From positions 1 through 51,579 of the forward strand of contig JAILHQ010000006.1 of assembly GCA_024695725.1 (NCBI GenBank): 51,579 nt of DNA. Direction: 5' to 3'. The notes beneath the pieces are model-generated. The model had not been told where the DNA came from. It searched no databases and was given only the letters and a program-made list of their open reading frames with translations. This DNA comes from Cyanobacteria bacterium RUI128 (GTDB lineage: Bacteria > Cyanobacteriota > Vampirovibrionia > Gastranaerophilales > Gastranaerophilaceae). The first letter of the stretch is position 1. Every line of letters starts with the position of its first letter. The translations under genes and the position numbers were made by a program. Below, piece after piece: positions 33,012 through 40,470 of this stretch.

Positions 33012-33998
33012 CTATTCGCAAATAATTCTTGCAAGTTCCCCAAAGTCATATTTCAGGCATGATAATTCGTCACATGACTGTTGTCTGCGTTCCCACAGAC
33101 AAGGTTTTAAAGGACAGTCATCTTTTGCCTTTAACGGTTTTATGTTTTCATTTTTAGGAACAAGTTTATTATCGTCTGTCGGTCCGAAGAACGGATAGGT
33201 TTTTACCCCGAGCGCAACTGCAATATGAAGCGGTGCGGAATCCGAGCATACAAATTTTTCGGCAGAGGATATGAGTTTTGCCAAATCCGATAAATTCTTT
33301 GTTTTTCCGTAGTAGTTTTCGAAATTTTTTGTTTTCGAGTATTGCTCAATTTCTTTTATACACTCTTCATCGTCAGGCCCGCCTGCAAGGATGACGTGTT
33401 TACCGTAGGCGGCCAGTCTGTTGATTAAATCTGCCCACTCTTCTGAGGTGATTGATTTTATACATCCTTTTCTTTTGCTCATAAGACTAACCCCCGGATG
33501 AATTAAAACAGAGTTTGGTATTTTTTCCTGTTGTTCGGTGTTTATCACGGGAAGTTCTGTCTTTATATCGGTAATAGGGGTAATTAAATCGTGATACATC
33601 CCGCCCGCATACTGATTTTTATTTAAAGGTATTGCCTTTGTAAGCAGAAGGCGGCTTAATTTTCCTGTGTCATATCCGTACCTTTCAGGTATAAAAGTCA
33701 GAGCCTCTATTATAGATATAAAAGGGCTTGCCCCTGAGGATACAACTATATCAAATTTTCCTGCGGCAGCTTTAGAGATCAGTTTTATGATTTCAAAATA
33801 CTTGTTCCCCGATTTTATATCCACTGTAATTAAATCATCAATTATATCGGTAAGCTGTGATATCCCCTTGCTTCTCGGTTCAAGAGCAAGAGTAATTGAT
33901 GAATCAGGATATTCCTTTTTCAGTGAAACCAGGGTCGGAAGAAATAAAATTTCATCACCCAGTCCGCCAAAATTAATTGCTAAAATCTTTTTTGTCAT
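33012..33998 (-). CDS. Glycosyltransferase family 9 (heptosyltransferase-like), copy 3
   Basis: This 328-aa GT9 member has an N terminus KKILAINFGGLGDEILFLPTL and a donor-domain signature FVCSDSAPLHIAVALGVKTYPFFGPTD, the latter typical of heptosyltransferases. Its Cys-rich tail (CPLKPCLWERRQQSC) differs in spacing from the other two copies, so it is probably an older paralogue with a different acceptor. Its promoter has a TATAAT exactly 6 nt before the ATG and a TetR-type palindrome over the -35 position, so it is probably repressor-controlled and leaderless. No LPS gene is adjacent. Confidence 0.88.
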   Translation of the reverse strand: MTKKILAINFGGLGDEILFLPTLVSLKKEYPDSSITLALEPRSKGISQLTDIIDDLITVDIKSGNKYFEIIKLISKAAAGKFDIVVSSGASPFISIIEALTFIPERYGYDTGKLSRLLLTKAIPLNKNQYAGGMYHDLITPITDIKTELPVINTEQQEKIPNSVLIHPGVSLMSKRKGCIKSITSEEWADLINRLAAYGKHVILAGGPDDEECIKEIEQYSKTKNFENYYGKTKNLSDLAKLISSAEKFVCSDSAPLHIAVALGVKTYPFFGPTDDNKLVPKNENIKPLKAKDDCPLKPCLWERRQQSCDELSCLKYDFGELARIICE

Positions 33999-34004
33999 AG
34001 AACA

Positions 34005-34010
34005 ATTATA
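34005..34010 (-). promoter_or_regulatory. -10 box of predicted leaderless GT9 copy 3 transcript
   Basis: On the minus strand TATAAT is followed by six bases (TGTTCT) and ATG 33998. There is no Shine-Dalgarno sequence. The expected -35 position falls within the palindrome at 34022-34041. Confidence 0.65.
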
Positions 34011-34021
34011 TATAAAAAATA

Positions 34022-34041
34022 AACTGACCGTTTGGTCAGTT
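34022..34041. promoter_or_regulatory. TetR-type operator palindrome
   Basis: AACTGACC (34022-34029) and GGTCAGTT (34034-34041) are perfect inverted arms around a GTTT centre. The GACC-N4-GGTC core is a common form of TetR-family operators. It overlaps the -35 position of GT9 copy 3, fitting repression. No TetR-family gene is in the window. Confidence 0.65.
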
Positions 34042-34097
34042 GGAGTAATTTGTTCTTAATTGATTTTAACCATATTCTATTGTCACCGCATCCCACA

Positions 34098-34217
34098 CAG
34101 GGGCACACCACACACCATAAATATCCCCTGCCTTTTTTCACGAGGAAAATTTAATCTTTTATTTCTTCTGAAAAAGAAGACTATGCCTTCGACAGTTGGT
34201 TGCATGCCGAAGGCATG
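34098..34217. other. Gene-free gap with short hairpins
   Basis: No gene lies between 33999 and 34226. Besides the operator and promoter, the gap holds CAGGGG/CCCCTG arms (34098-34103 and 34125-34130) followed by CCTTTTTT. It also holds two mutually exclusive hairpins: ATGCCTTCG (34183-34191) with CGAAGGCAT (34208-34216), or CATGCC with GGCATG (34203-34208 and 34212-34217). On the minus strand the longer one is followed by AGTCTTCTTTTT and may terminate the small gene at 34227. Confidence 0.45.
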
Positions 34218-34226
34218 ACAGGTTAG

Positions 34227-34475
34227 TTAAACTTCCAAGAATAATCTTTGACCTACGATGTTCGGTTTATTATTGTAGTAACCTGCAAAATAACCGCCCG
34301 CCACAGGTTTATTCTTAGCATATCCGGAATATGTGTATCTTCCGGCATTTACAAAAGGATTCCCGAAAGGGTTTCCACCGATAGATTGTGTACCTGTTGT
34401 TGCAGTAGCTACTGCTGCTGCGTTGTTTGTGCTTGGTACAAGCACCTTTGTTAATAAACTTACGATTCCTGCCAT
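34227..34475 (-). CDS. Small Gly/Asn/Tyr-rich protein (82 aa)
   Basis: I do not recognise this protein. The N terminus (AGIVSLLTKVLVPSTNNAAA) is a moderately hydrophobic helix. The rest is low complexity: Ala/Thr-rich, then NPFGNPF and several Gly-Tyr pairs (RYTYSGYAKNKP, GGYFAGYYNNKP). It may be a structural or surface peptide, or a small self-assembling protein. Two exact 13-bp tandem copies of TATCAAACCTTTA sit immediately upstream, each giving an AAGG on the minus strand that could act as ribosome-binding site. An HLR1-like element lies 83-100 nt before the start, as at two other small genes. Coding status is supported by context, not by homology. Confidence 0.68.
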   Translation of the reverse strand: MAGIVSLLTKVLVPSTNNAAAVATATTGTQSIGGNPFGNPFVNAGRYTYSGYAKNKPVAGGYFAGYYNNKPNIVGQRLFLEV

Positions 34476-34477
34476 AA

Positions 34478-34503
34478 TATCAAACCTTTATATCAAACCT
34501 TTA
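34478..34503 (-). repeat. Exact 13-bp tandem duplication in the leader of the 82-aa gene
   Basis: TATCAAACCTTTA occurs at 34478-34490 and again at 34491-34503. On the minus strand each copy carries TAAAGG, so the ribosome-binding region is duplicated. Confidence 0.85.
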
Positions 34504-34557
34504 CATTCTCTTATTTAATGACCGTTTTTTATAAGTCAAAAAATAGAACGGCATAAA

Positions 34558-34575
34558 TTAACAAAACTTTACATA
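34558..34575 (+). promoter_or_regulatory. HLR1-like element upstream of the 82-aa gene
   Basis: TTAACAAA-AC-TTTACATA matches the HLR1 pattern with one mismatch in the first repeat. Relative to the minus-strand gene it has the same orientation as the sites at 9124 and 51245, sharing the 13-mer TGTAAAGTTTTGT exactly with the first. Confidence 0.5.
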
Positions 34576-34618
34576 ATGAGACATAATTCATCTGAATATA
34601 GGATAAACAGTGTTGTTT

Positions 34619-35497
34619 TTATTTCTTTCTGTCCCTTGCATTAACGTTGGCTTCAAATTGTTTAAAGGTATCAGGGCCGACAAGCTGTTCTAATTGGGCA
34701 CGTTTGTCGGCAAAATTATTTTTTGCTTTTCTCTGCATATCAAGTGCTTCTCTGTAATAGGCATCAGTGATAATAATTACCTCTTTTGAACAGTTTTGTG
34801 CGTTTTTGTAATTATAGTATCTGCTTTTTGCTGTCTCGGAACGCATATTATAAAGTTCCCTGGTGGTCATATAGTCATAATACATTTCAACAACTTTCTG
34901 CTGAAGTTCATCAATTTTTCGGACAAGGATAATCATATCGGCATCGCCGACTTTTGTGTATTTGTAGTTAAGTGATTTAGTATCCTGTGAAAGTATTCCG
35001 AGGGTATTTCCGCCGATAAGTGATGTTGCATACAGCAGAGGGTTTCCGCTGCCGGCACCGACAAGAGTTGACAGGTTAGCAATGGTTGAAATCACTTTTC
35101 TGACCGCAGACTGGCTTGGTTTATCCGCATCAGGGTTTGCCAGTTTATAGAGCGCATATTTGATGGTGTCGCTTTTTGTTGCAGCCCCCTGCCATAGCAG
35201 TGATACATCTGCAAGAATTTCGTCATAGTCAACTTGCAGATCCTGTGAAATTTCTTTTGAGATTTGTTTAAGGCTCAAATCTGCGTAAGTCAGGTTTGCC
35301 TCGTCAATACTTGTTTCAGAAAACAGTGCTTTTGTGTCTTTTATTGACGGGTTTATATCAAGTTTGTTTTCGATTTCATCTGTCGTTCCGAAACGGTAGG
35401 CAGGTTCTTTTACCGTCATCAGTTGTTCATAGGTCATCCCGAGTGACGGAAGAGAAAATATTGAAGATATAAGTAATGTGATTAAATATTTCTTCAT
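34619..35497 (-). CDS. Exported paralogue A of a tandem pair (292 aa)
   Basis: The signal peptide (KKYLITLLISSIFSLPSLG) precedes a mostly helical mature protein. It aligns by eye with the upstream gene product: shared points are LLWQGAATK then IKYALYKLANP, a K-x-IS segment, Gly-rich LVGAGSGNP, a DELQQKVVEMYYDYMT coiled-coil segment and a final QLEQLVGPDTF block. The long C-terminal helices recall periplasmic coiled-coil adaptors or TolC-type helices, but no named family is recognised. Its ATG overlaps the stop of paralogue B by 4 nt (ATGA), so the two are translated together and may form a hetero-complex. Confidence 0.8.
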   Translation of the reverse strand: MKKYLITLLISSIFSLPSLGMTYEQLMTVKEPAYRFGTTDEIENKLDINPSIKDTKALFSETSIDEANLTYADLSLKQISKEISQDLQVDYDEILADVSLLWQGAATKSDTIKYALYKLANPDADKPSQSAVRKVISTIANLSTLVGAGSGNPLLYATSLIGGNTLGILSQDTKSLNYKYTKVGDADMIILVRKIDELQQKVVEMYYDYMTTRELYNMRSETAKSRYYNYKNAQNCSKEVIIITDAYYREALDMQRKAKNNFADKRAQLEQLVGPDTFKQFEANVNARDRKK

Positions 35498-36306
35498 TTG
35501 CCCGTATCCTTTATAAGTGCCGCATCGAAATTGAACTTGTACAGGTGTAGTTTATCCACTGCCGCCTTACCTGCAAGTCTTTGAAGTTCTGCGTGGTATT
35601 TCTTTGCGTTCTGAACTTCTTCGTATTCCTGAATAATCATATTGTCATAAAGCGTTGAGGATATAGTGAGGTCAAGAACATCCCCTCTTTTTTGCGCTTT
35701 ATCGTAATTCTTTGCATAAAGCAGTATTCTTTCTCTGGTTTCTTTAATCATAATCAGGGAATTTTTGTAGTTGTAATAGGTTGCAATTATTTTATCCTGC
35801 AGATTTTCTATCAGTCCTGCAAGTTCAATAAGCTCGGTATCCGTAAGAGGAACTTCCTGTGGCATATTCTTTTTATTCAGCCAGGCCTGAGCAAGTCTTC
35901 CTGCGGAATATGATGCGGTCTGAATACCGTAGTTCCCGCCGACAAGACTCGGTACAAGCGATGCACCTGCAATTACTGCGGAAAGGGTTTTTGACATAAG
36001 GGAAGAATGTATTCTTCTCTGACTTTCCGGTGTAGAAAGTTTTTTTAGTGCAAATTCGATTACCTTGTTGTTTTCGATAGTCCCTTTCCAAAGGGTTTCG
36101 ATATCTGCAAGGTCTTTTTCCTTCTGCAGTTTAATTAAATCTTCAAGTACCTGTCTGTCGTTGATTAAAAGTGAACCTGATATTTTTGTTTTTTGCGGGG
36201 TTGTTTTATAGACCTCTTTTTGCACACCGTTAAGGGGAACCTCTTGTGCAGCAAAAACCTGAGTTCCAAAAGCGATAGTTAATAATAATACCCCAAATCT
36301 TTTCAT
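35494..36306 (-). CDS. Exported paralogue B of a tandem pair (270 aa)
   Basis: The signal peptide (KRFGVLLLTIAFGTQVFA) leads into a helical protein paralogous to the downstream gene product: TLWKGTIEN then EFALKKLSTP, then SLVGGNYGI, then GLIENLQDKIIATYYNYKNS and ELQRLAGKAAVDKL. I chose ATG 36306 because the signal peptide begins there; the open frame extends to 36324. A TATAAA hexamer lies exactly 6 nt before this ATG and no Shine-Dalgarno sequence is visible. It is the first gene of the two-gene unit. The function is unknown; the pair looks like a periplasmic or outer-envelope complex. Confidence 0.8.
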   Translation of the reverse strand: MKRFGVLLLTIAFGTQVFAAQEVPLNGVQKEVYKTTPQKTKISGSLLINDRQVLEDLIKLQKEKDLADIETLWKGTIENNKVIEFALKKLSTPESQRRIHSSLMSKTLSAVIAGASLVPSLVGGNYGIQTASYSAGRLAQAWLNKKNMPQEVPLTDTELIELAGLIENLQDKIIATYYNYKNSLIMIKETRERILLYAKNYDKAQKRGDVLDLTISSTLYDNMIIQEYEEVQNAKKYHAELQRLAGKAAVDKLHLYKFNFDAALIKDTGK

Positions 36307-36312
36307 AATATT

Positions 36313-36318
36313 TTTATA
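36313..36318 (-). promoter_or_regulatory. -10 box of predicted leaderless paralogue-pair transcript
   Basis: TATAAA on the minus strand is followed by six bases (AATATT) and ATG 36306. No convincing -35 is seen. Confidence 0.5.
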
Positions 36319-36352
36319 CCACATTCAATTATTAATATCCACCATTTGTAGG

Positions 36353-36381
36353 TTATCTATACATGCGCCCTCATGTAGAAT
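36353..36381 (+). promoter_or_regulatory. Possible promoter of the 36404 TPR gene
   Basis: A weak -35 TTATCT (36353-36358), a 17-bp spacer and -10 TAGAAT (36376-36381) precede a leader with GGAG before ATG 36404. It is divergent from the paralogue-pair promoter. Confidence 0.4.
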
Positions 36382-36403
36382 ATCAAATGGGTGGAGAGAA
36401 CTG

Positions 36404-37183
36404 ATGAAAAATAAAGAAAAGAGCTATGTTTCTGCTGTAGCACATGAGTCGAAGTTTAATAACGTTGTCAGCATGACAAAGGAAGATTTTGCAAAATTTT
36501 CCTCACGTGCGGATAACCTGCGCAAATCAGGTCAGTACAAAGAATCTGTTGCGTGCTATCTTCAGTCAATTATGCTTGACAGAAAAAATGCATCAGCTTA
36601 TTTAGGTCTTGGGCAGTCTTACAAATATCTGAATGATTATGACAAGGCGATTAAAAATCTTGAAATATCCGCTGAAATCAATCCGAACAATTACCAGACA
36701 TATTATGAAATGGGTATTTGTTACCTCTTAAAAACAATGCCTGATGTTGCAATAAAATGTTTTCAAAAGTCTGTTATGCTTGACAGAAATCAGTTAGATG
36801 TTCAGCTTCAGCTTGCCTTAGCGCATGAGCTTGTTGATGAACAGGATATGGCAATGATGATATATGACAAGCTTATTTATGAACACCCTGAATATATCAA
36901 AGCATACAGCCACAAAGCCGCATTACTTGTCTGCTCCGGCAAGTATCTTGAGGCAAGCAGATTATTCTTTGATATTTTGAAACGAAACCCTGATTATCAC
37001 AGAGCGTATTTCGGTATTGCAGTTTGTTTTGATAACCTTAAGAAGATAACTGAGGCAAAAAGATATTACTCTAAGTTCCTGAAGATTAAACCGAATTCAT
37101 CGCATGCTGATTATGTAAAGGGCAGATTATCCGCTTTGAAGGATGACAAATTTGTTAAGCCGGAATACTTGTCTTTAGTTTAG
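36404..37183 (+). CDS. Cytosolic TPR-repeat protein (259 aa)
   Basis: The protein contains about five or six tetratricopeptide repeats from residue 25 to the end. Clear units are ADNLRKSGQYKESVACYLQS, YLGLGQSYKYLNDYDKAIKN, YYEMGICYLLKTMPDVAIKC and FGIAVCFDNLKKITEAKRYY. It has no signal peptide, unlike the other two TPR proteins in the window, so it should be a cytosolic interaction scaffold. GGAG precedes ATG 36404. Its stop overlaps the stop of the convergent Xer gene within TTAG (37180-37183). No partner can be named. Confidence 0.88.
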   Translation: MKNKEKSYVSAVAHESKFNNVVSMTKEDFAKFSSRADNLRKSGQYKESVACYLQSIMLDRKNASAYLGLGQSYKYLNDYDKAIKNLEISAEINPNNYQTYYEMGICYLLKTMPDVAIKCFQKSVMLDRNQLDVQLQLALAHELVDEQDMAMMIYDKLIYEHPEYIKAYSHKAALLVCSGKYLEASRLFFDILKRNPDYHRAYFGIAVCFDNLKKITEAKRYYSKFLKIKPNSSHADYVKGRLSALKDDKFVKPEYLSLV

Positions 37184-38118
37184 TTTATTGTTTCAGCGCT
37201 TTCGGTGGTAGCGTGCGGATGGGCTTTCATATATTCCTGTTTAAGGTGTTGGGTTGATATATGGGTATAAATCTGGGTATTTGAGATGCTTGCGTGTCCT
37301 AAAAGTTCCTGAACAACTCTCAAATCTGCACCGTTTTCTATCATTTTTGTTGCAAAACTGTGCCTGAATACGTGCGGTGTTACGTGTTTTGGTAACTGAA
37401 TTGCTTCAACAGCACTGTTTATTGCATCACGAACGCTTTTGTTCTGGAGTCTTTTCCCTGTCTTGTTTATAAAGACGGCATTCGGATCAACCGATGTGTT
37501 TGGGAATCTTTTTGTAATAAGAGGGCGGGCAGTTTCTATGTACTGGTTAAGAAACTTTTTAGCCCTTTCTGAAACTAAGACTATTCTTTCCTTTGCCCCT
37601 TTGCCAAATACGGTAATCTCGTTTTCGTCAAGATTAAGGTTGTTAAAATCGAGTCCGCTCAACTCTGATATACGCATGCCGGTTGCCCACAAAAGTTCAA
37701 GTATAGCTTTGTTTCTCAAACCTGCAGGGGTTTCGGTGTTAATACTGTCCAGAAGGTTTGTCATTTCATAATCGGTAAGAAACTTAGGTAAGGCCTTCGG
37801 CTTCTTTGGCGAATTAAGATTTTCTGCAGGATTTGCTGACAAATACTGGGTTTTGTGCAGGTATTTGAAGAAGGTCCTTATTGCAGCTATCTTTCTTGCT
37901 ATTGTTGTCTTTTTGTAGTCAAAACTTTGGATAAAGTAAATGTACTCTCTCAATTTCTGAAAGGTTACCTTTTCCGGGCTCAGATAATTGCACCAGATAA
38001 AGAAACTTAAAACATCGGATCGATATGCCTTAACGGTGTGCTCTGAGAAGTTTTTCTCTATACTCAGGTATGCCAGAAAACTTTTTATATATCCATCAAA
38101 TGTAGTATTTCTTGCCAT
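37180..38118 (-). CDS. xerC: Tyrosine recombinase, XerC/XerD type
   Basis: The 312-aa site-specific recombinase probably resolves chromosome dimers at dif. An N-terminal SAM-like DNA-binding domain (about 5-95) precedes the catalytic domain, with R149, K173, H249, R252, H275 and nucleophile Y284 all present (TGMRISELSGL, HVFRHSFATKMI, LLGHASISNTQIYTH). I chose ATG 38118; a TATAAT at 38155-38160 on the minus strand lies between it and the longer in-frame start at 38163. The length fits XerC/XerD and there are no phage or integron genes nearby, so a housekeeping role is more likely than mobility. The C/D distinction is uncertain. Confidence 0.88.
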   Translation of the reverse strand: MARNTTFDGYIKSFLAYLSIEKNFSEHTVKAYRSDVLSFFIWCNYLSPEKVTFQKLREYIYFIQSFDYKKTTIARKIAAIRTFFKYLHKTQYLSANPAENLNSPKKPKALPKFLTDYEMTNLLDSINTETPAGLRNKAILELLWATGMRISELSGLDFNNLNLDENEITVFGKGAKERIVLVSERAKKFLNQYIETARPLITKRFPNTSVDPNAVFINKTGKRLQNKSVRDAINSAVEAIQLPKHVTPHVFRHSFATKMIENGADLRVVQELLGHASISNTQIYTHISTQHLKQEYMKAHPHATTESAETIN

Positions 38119-38204
38119 TATAATTTGAACCCATGTTGTATTTTGTCGTTTACTATTATACAATAAAATAAGAATTTTATCCGGAAAGTATTGAGGTATA
38201 TTGT

Positions 38205-40154
38205 ATGAACAAGAGAATTTTTATAGGAACCTTAGTACTGTTGTTATCACTTAACAGTACATTTACCTGCGCAACAACTATTGATTTAAACAAAAACATT
38301 GCCCAAATCAACAGCTCAATAGAGAAAGCTAATTACAGAGGGGCAGACGATGTTATTTACAGAACCCTGACAGAATACAAGGATAACTATGATGTTCAGG
38401 CTTTGGCTGCGGTATCTTGGGCTTTGCAGTCCAAATTGGAATTGGCTCAGGATCAAATTGACAAGTTGAAAAATGTGATTCCTAAAAATTCAAACTTACA
38501 CTTCGCGCAAGGTGTAGTTTTCTATAAGAGAATAACCTCTTCTAATATGGCTTTCAGAACAAAAGCGGATAATTTATATGATATTGCATACAGAGAATTT
38601 AAATATGCAATTCAGCTAGACCCAAATAACTATAAGGCTTACAATGGTCTTGGTGTAATTGAATTGAAGCAAGGAAAAATTGATTCTGCAAGAAATAATA
38701 TAGAGAAGGCATTGCACTTGTGTCCTAACTATGCGGTAGCATTAGATAATATGGGTACAGTGTACTTGGCTGAGGCAAATGTAGCAAAAGCAGAAGAGTA
38801 TTTCAAAAAAGCTATTGCTGTTAACCCGAACTCGGCATCTGCATATTATCACATGGCACAGTTAGAGTGTGACAGGGGTAATTATTCAGACTGTTTGACA
38901 TACTTGAACAAGTGCTTGGCATGGAAAGGGTATTCAAGCTATGCTTACAATTTGAGAGGTGATGCCTTCAGATTACAGGGTAATGAGGCGGCTGCAATCG
39001 GTGCTTATAAAAAGGCTATAGAAATCACTCCTGAAAACCTGGCACCTTATGCTAATCTTGCAGCAATTTATGAATCAAGAAAAGATTATGAACTTGCTTT
39101 AGATTTATATAAAACTATATTGTCTGTAAATCCTGACTCGGAACAAACTTTGATTAAGATTGCAGATATGTATCTTGAATCCGGCAAGTATGAACAGGCT
39201 ATTGCCTTCTATGATAAACTTAATAACAATTTGAGAACCGAAGGTGTCAAGGGTCTTGCCTCTGCATACTATGGCTTGGCACTTGAATCAGCAAGCAGAG
39301 CAAGTTTCTCTACAGATAAGAAATTGTTAGAGGCTTATGCATATTTGGATAAAGCTATTCAGGCAAACCCTGACGATTTGGAATTATATCTTGCTAAGGC
39401 TAAAATATCATCTTTGGTTAATCAGCCGGGTACTTCAGTTGAAACTCTTAACTCTATCATTCAGAGAAAAGGCTGCTGTATTGACGATTATCTGATTAAA
39501 GGTGATGCATATTCTGCCTTGAGTGATTACAGATCCGCAGGTATCGAATACAACAGAGCAATGAACGCTGCTAAGACCTTGAACGAAAAATTGTTCCTTG
39601 GCGAAATATTTACCTTTAACAAACAATTTGATGAGGCAAAAATCATATTATCTGATTTGCTGAGATACGACAGTACAAATACTATCGCTAAAAACAACCT
39701 GGCATACATTAACAAATCAAGAGAATACGCTAATGCTCAGGTTAAGAGTGCTAAGTATTTCAGATTAAGAAACAGCATGTTCTTTGAAAGAGAATATCTG
39801 AACAGAGCTTTGAAATCAGATCCATACAATGTAGATGCTAACATTTTAATGGGAAGATTAAATCAGCGTCAGCACAAATATGCCGCAGCATATAATAACT
39901 ATGCGGTTGTTGTTGCGAAGGCAGCTGATTCAAAAACCATTGACAGATACACAAAACGCTTGAACAAAATGAAAAAGAAACTTGACAAACAGTACGGTGT
40001 AACAACTTCTACCACTAATACAAAGATTACACCTGTTGCAAAAACAAACAAAACAACTTCAGAAAAGAAAAGTTTCTTTGGGGCAAAAGCAGACAAAAAA
40101 ACTGTCAAGAGCGGATCTGCAGTAGATTATTCTCCTAAAGATTTCTCTAAATAG
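38205..40154 (+). CDS. Exported TPR-repeat protein (649 aa)
   Basis: A signal peptide (KRIFIGTLVLLLSLNSTFT) is followed by roughly twelve to fourteen tetratricopeptide repeats spanning most of the protein, for example YNGLGVIELKQGKIDSARNN, LDNMGTVYLAEANVAKAEEY and YANLAAIYESRKDYELALDL. The final 80 residues are Lys- and Thr-rich and probably disordered. It is expected in the periplasm or at the outer surface as a scaffold. GAGG precedes ATG 38205. It is followed after 43 nt by a small gene and engB on the same strand. Its partners are unknown. Confidence 0.88.
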   Translation: MNKRIFIGTLVLLLSLNSTFTCATTIDLNKNIAQINSSIEKANYRGADDVIYRTLTEYKDNYDVQALAAVSWALQSKLELAQDQIDKLKNVIPKNSNLHFAQGVVFYKRITSSNMAFRTKADNLYDIAYREFKYAIQLDPNNYKAYNGLGVIELKQGKIDSARNNIEKALHLCPNYAVALDNMGTVYLAEANVAKAEEYFKKAIAVNPNSASAYYHMAQLECDRGNYSDCLTYLNKCLAWKGYSSYAYNLRGDAFRLQGNEAAAIGAYKKAIEITPENLAPYANLAAIYESRKDYELALDLYKTILSVNPDSEQTLIKIADMYLESGKYEQAIAFYDKLNNNLRTEGVKGLASAYYGLALESASRASFSTDKKLLEAYAYLDKAIQANPDDLELYLAKAKISSLVNQPGTSVETLNSIIQRKGCCIDDYLIKGDAYSALSDYRSAGIEYNRAMNAAKTLNEKLFLGEIFTFNKQFDEAKIILSDLLRYDSTNTIAKNNLAYINKSREYANAQVKSAKYFRLRNSMFFEREYLNRALKSDPYNVDANILMGRLNQRQHKYAAAYNNYAVVVAKAADSKTIDRYTKRLNKMKKKLDKQYGVTTSTTNTKITPVAKTNKTTSEKKSFFGAKADKKTVKSGSAVDYSPKDFSK

Positions 40155-40197
40155 GTTTATGTAGCAAATTTTAATATTCAGCTATGTTAGGATAGTT

Positions 40198-40470
40198 ATG
40201 AACATATTTCAGACATTTGAACTGTTTTTAAGAAAACCGTTGAGTATATTGAAAAACGGTCTGGTGAGTATTGTCCACATTAAAGCGGAAAACATGTTTG
40301 AAAAGAAAGCGGTCAATGTTGATTTACTCAAAAATAAGGCTCAAATAACTGTCGTTAATAATGAGAAGGTGTATAAGCTTTTAAAGTTGGTTACTTACAG
40401 GGCTGCAACCAAAAAGATACCAGTTGAGACCAAAATTAAGTCTGAAACATTATTGGAAATTAACAAATGA
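40198..40470 (+). CDS. Small basic protein of unknown function (90 aa)
   Basis: I do not recognise this protein. It is Lys-rich (FLRKPLSILKNGLVSIVHIK, VYKLLKLVTYRAATKKIPVE) with a predicted alternating strand and helix pattern and no signal peptide. AGGA 5 nt upstream supports ATG 40198. Its TGA overlaps the ATG of engB (ATGA at 40467-40470), indicating translational coupling with the ribosome-biogenesis GTPase. The basic character and coupling make RNA binding plausible but not shown. Confidence 0.72.
   Translation: MNIFQTFELFLRKPLSILKNGLVSIVHIKAENMFEKKAVNVDLLKNKAQITVVNNEKVYKLLKLVTYRAATKKIPVETKIKSETLLEINK

Noticed and set aside
37180..38118. Xer recombinase as evidence of a mobile element or integron
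   Set aside because: No attachment repeats, phage genes or transposition genes surround it, and the length and residues fit housekeeping XerC/XerD.
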